Assembly: GCA_947488755.1 (NCBI GenBank)
Contig: CANLAD010000001.1
Span: forward strand, 1,068,247-1,132,246
Direction of reading: 5' to 3'
Source of the DNA: an uncultured Erythrobacter sp.
GTDB lineage: Bacteria > Pseudomonadota > Alphaproteobacteria > Sphingomonadales > Sphingomonadaceae
Length of the DNA stretch: 64,000 nt
The notes under the pieces are model-generated. The model was not told where the DNA came from and did not search any database. It saw nothing but the letters and a program-made list of their open reading frames with translations. Of the stretch, positions 62,519-64,000 are shown piece after piece. Within the stretch, counting starts at the first letter, position 1; each line of letters begins with the position of its first letter. A program made the position numbers and the translations under genes.

Positions 62519-62967
62519 AGCTTCGCATCCCACCGTTGCTGCAAGCCGCCATTTTTGCACTGATAAGCTGGGCATTGGCCGCCCTAGTGCCACAAGCCTC
62601 GATCTCACTTAACTGGCTAAACCTTGTTGCAATCGGATTGCTAATGATCGGCTCGGCGATCTTGCTTGCTGCCGTGCTGGACTTCTCGCGGAATGAGACA
62701 ACCGTCAATCCGCTTGAGCCTGAGCAAGCGGAAACGCTGGTCGTATCTGGTCTATTTCGCTTCACGCGAAATCCGATGTATCTCGGGATGGCACTCTTAC
62801 TATCCGCTTGGGCGCTCTACCTAGCCAATGCTTTGGCGATCATTGGGCCCGTGCTGTTTGTAGTCTCCATCACGGCCCTTCAGATCAAGCCGGAGGAAGA
62901 GGTGCTTGGGAAGATATTTGGCCAAGATTACGCTGAATATCGCAAACGTGTGAGGCGCTGGCTGTGA
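62515..62967 (+). CDS. Isoprenylcysteine carboxyl methyltransferase-family membrane protein (second)
   Basis: 150 aa, four helices, FTRNPMYLGMA motif and C-terminal EYRKRVRRWL. Paralogue of the gene at 28661. Overlaps both neighbours by four bases, so it belongs to the MerR-controlled operon. Confidence 0.85.
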   Translation: MKLRIPPLLQAAIFALISWALAALVPQASISLNWLNLVAIGLLMIGSAILLAAVLDFSRNETTVNPLEPEQAETLVVSGLFRFTRNPMYLGMALLLSAWALYLANALAIIGPVLFVVSITALQIKPEEEVLGKIFGQDYAEYRKRVRRWL

Positions 62968-63542
62968 CTTGGTTGGGACTATCCAGCACCTACTCGCTCG
63001 CTGCGTTCGGTATGTCGTTTCTCGCCGTGTCAGCGATCTTCACACTTGCCGCCTTCTCCAAGTTATCGGGTCGCTTTGAGTTCTGGCCGCCCCCGGCACC
63101 GAAGAGCTGGCAACATCGCACGTTCTTGGCGCTCTTCCGGTTGTTTCTCTACCCGCTCGTTGTCCTATCGTTTCTGGAATTCCAGATAGCCAACAATGCC
63201 ACCGGATTGTCGCGACAAGCCATAGGCGGCTTGCTTCTTTTGTTGGGTTTTGGGCTAGCTCTTCGCATCACTCTCCAAATGGGTTGGCGCAACGCATTCG
63301 GTGAAAAAAAGGGCTTGGTAACAGACGGTTGGTTCGCGATCAGCCGCAACCCGGTCTACGTGGCAACTTGGGCTGGTCTTTTGGGCTGGGGCCTAGTCCT
63401 CGGTCAGTCGAGTGTGACTGTCCTGCTTACGTTGTGGGCTCTCTTGTATGTGCTCGCGCCCTTCCTTGAGGAGCGCTGGCTGGAGCGACAATATGGCGAT
63501 GAATTTCGGCGCTATAAATCATCAGTTGCGCGGTTCGTATGA
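62964..63542 (+). CDS. Isoprenylcysteine methyltransferase-like membrane protein, 192 aa
   Basis: Five or six helices with ISRNPVYVATW and a C-terminal LEERWLERQYGDEFRRY, the PEMT/ICMT signature. GTG start at 62964 overlaps the stop before it. Third gene after the regulated CDF gene. Substrate unknown. Confidence 0.8.
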   Translation: MTWLGLSSTYSLAAFGMSFLAVSAIFTLAAFSKLSGRFEFWPPPAPKSWQHRTFLALFRLFLYPLVVLSFLEFQIANNATGLSRQAIGGLLLLLGFGLALRITLQMGWRNAFGEKKGLVTDGWFAISRNPVYVATWAGLLGWGLVLGQSSVTVLLTLWALLYVLAPFLEERWLERQYGDEFRRYKSSVARFV

Positions 63543-63958
63543 GGGCGGTGAGGATTTCGACCGTTGCAGAGGTGATGGTGGCAGGCTCAGGCTTACTTCT
63601 TCTAATCTTGGGCGTCTGGTCGTTTGCCGATCCTGAGGTATTCACGGACTTGTACGGTATCGATGCTGCAAAGCCGTCCGCGGCCATTGCTCTGCGCTCA
63701 ATGATCGGAGGCGGCGAAATTGGTCTCGGACTGTTCTTGTTTCTCGGCAAAAAATTCGGCGTCCCGCTTCATTCTCGGCTTTGGCTAGCGGTCTCTTTGT
63801 TCGCGTGCGTGTTCTTGGCGCGTGCCGGTGCAGTCATCTTGGCTTGGCCTGAGGTGTCGACTGGAATGATCAGAGAGCTAACAATCGAAGGCGTTTTGGT
63901 AGGCGCTTTTGCAACTCTTCTTTTCCTATATGATCACATGACTCGCGATCGCTATTAG
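63539..63958 (+). CDS. DUF4345-like four-helix membrane protein
   Basis: 139 aa, four membrane helices, FADPEVFTDLYGID near residue 30 and RSMIGGGEIGLGLFLFLG as in DUF4345 proteins. Overlaps its neighbour by four bases. Role unknown. The last 42 bases of the window hold nothing recognisable. Confidence 0.7.
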   Translation: MRAVRISTVAEVMVAGSGLLLLILGVWSFADPEVFTDLYGIDAAKPSAAIALRSMIGGGEIGLGLFLFLGKKFGVPLHSRLWLAVSLFACVFLARAGAVILAWPEVSTGMIRELTIEGVLVGAFATLLFLYDHMTRDRY

Positions 63959-64000
63959 ACCTTTGACCTCGGACTAATCGCTACACGCCATCTGGCGAGT

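Noticed and set aside
1..64000. CRISPR array
   Set aside because: No regularly spaced repeats were seen and no Cas-like protein is present.

Overview
The window is GC-rich, densely coded DNA of an alphaproteobacterium. The style of its F-type transfer genes, CzcCBA set, sulfide operon and polysaccharide genes suggests Sphingomonadales, perhaps an Erythrobacter relative. This placement is inferred from protein style only. No rRNA, tRNA, integrase or replication initiator gene was found, so chromosome, integrated element and large plasmid cannot be told apart.

Layout. (1) 1-5.3 kb: surface polysaccharide genes (a CapD-type sugar-nucleotide dehydratase cut by the window edge, a family 4 glycosyltransferase, a sugar formyltransferase-like enzyme and a PIG-L deacetylase), followed by a LuxR-type response regulator. 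(2) 5.3-6.9 kb: about 1.6 kb without a convincing gene, holding two GGGGGTAT boxes that look like the end of an integrated element. (3) 6.9-14.9 kb: a compact conflict/defence island with five TIR-domain genes in four transcription units. These are paired with a SLOG-like protein, a MazG-type pyrophosphohydrolase, a helical protein resembling the 5-hmdU kinase / thymine pyrophosphorylase group, an Nmad2-like protein and a one-pass membrane protein. (4) 15.1-29.1 kb: sulfide oxidation and respiration (ArsR regulator, peroxiredoxins, persulfide dioxygenase, YeeE/YedE-like sulfur transporters, sulfur transferase, sulfide:quinone reductase, SulP carrier, DoxX, Dps, cytochrome bd oxidase, a c-haem lipoprotein, an MBL-rhodanese protein and two methyltransferases). 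(5) 29.4-33.5 kb: an AbiEi/AbiEii toxin-antitoxin pair and small regulators. (6) 33.5-52.2 kb: an almost complete F-type conjugative type IV secretion operon on the minus strand, pilin first and TraG last. (7) 52.2-53.9 kb: accessory genes and a cluster of DnaA-box-like sites. (8) 54-64 kb: heavy-metal efflux (CzcCBA with a nonsense mutation in czcC, two atypical CDF transporters, a MerR regulator with a textbook operator) and three small membrane proteins.

How it works together. Sulfide is oxidised by SQR, the persulfide product is handled by the dioxygenase and rhodanese-type proteins, sulfur anions may leave through SulP, and the sulfide-tolerant bd oxidase keeps electrons flowing. Conjugation, AbiE and metal efflux are typical mobile cargo. 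The strongest candidates for an undescribed system are in the TIR island: TIR+SLOG facing MazG+helical protein, TIR+Nmad2, and TIR+membrane protein+TIR. All five TIR domains keep the glutamate expected of an active NAD-cleaving TIR.
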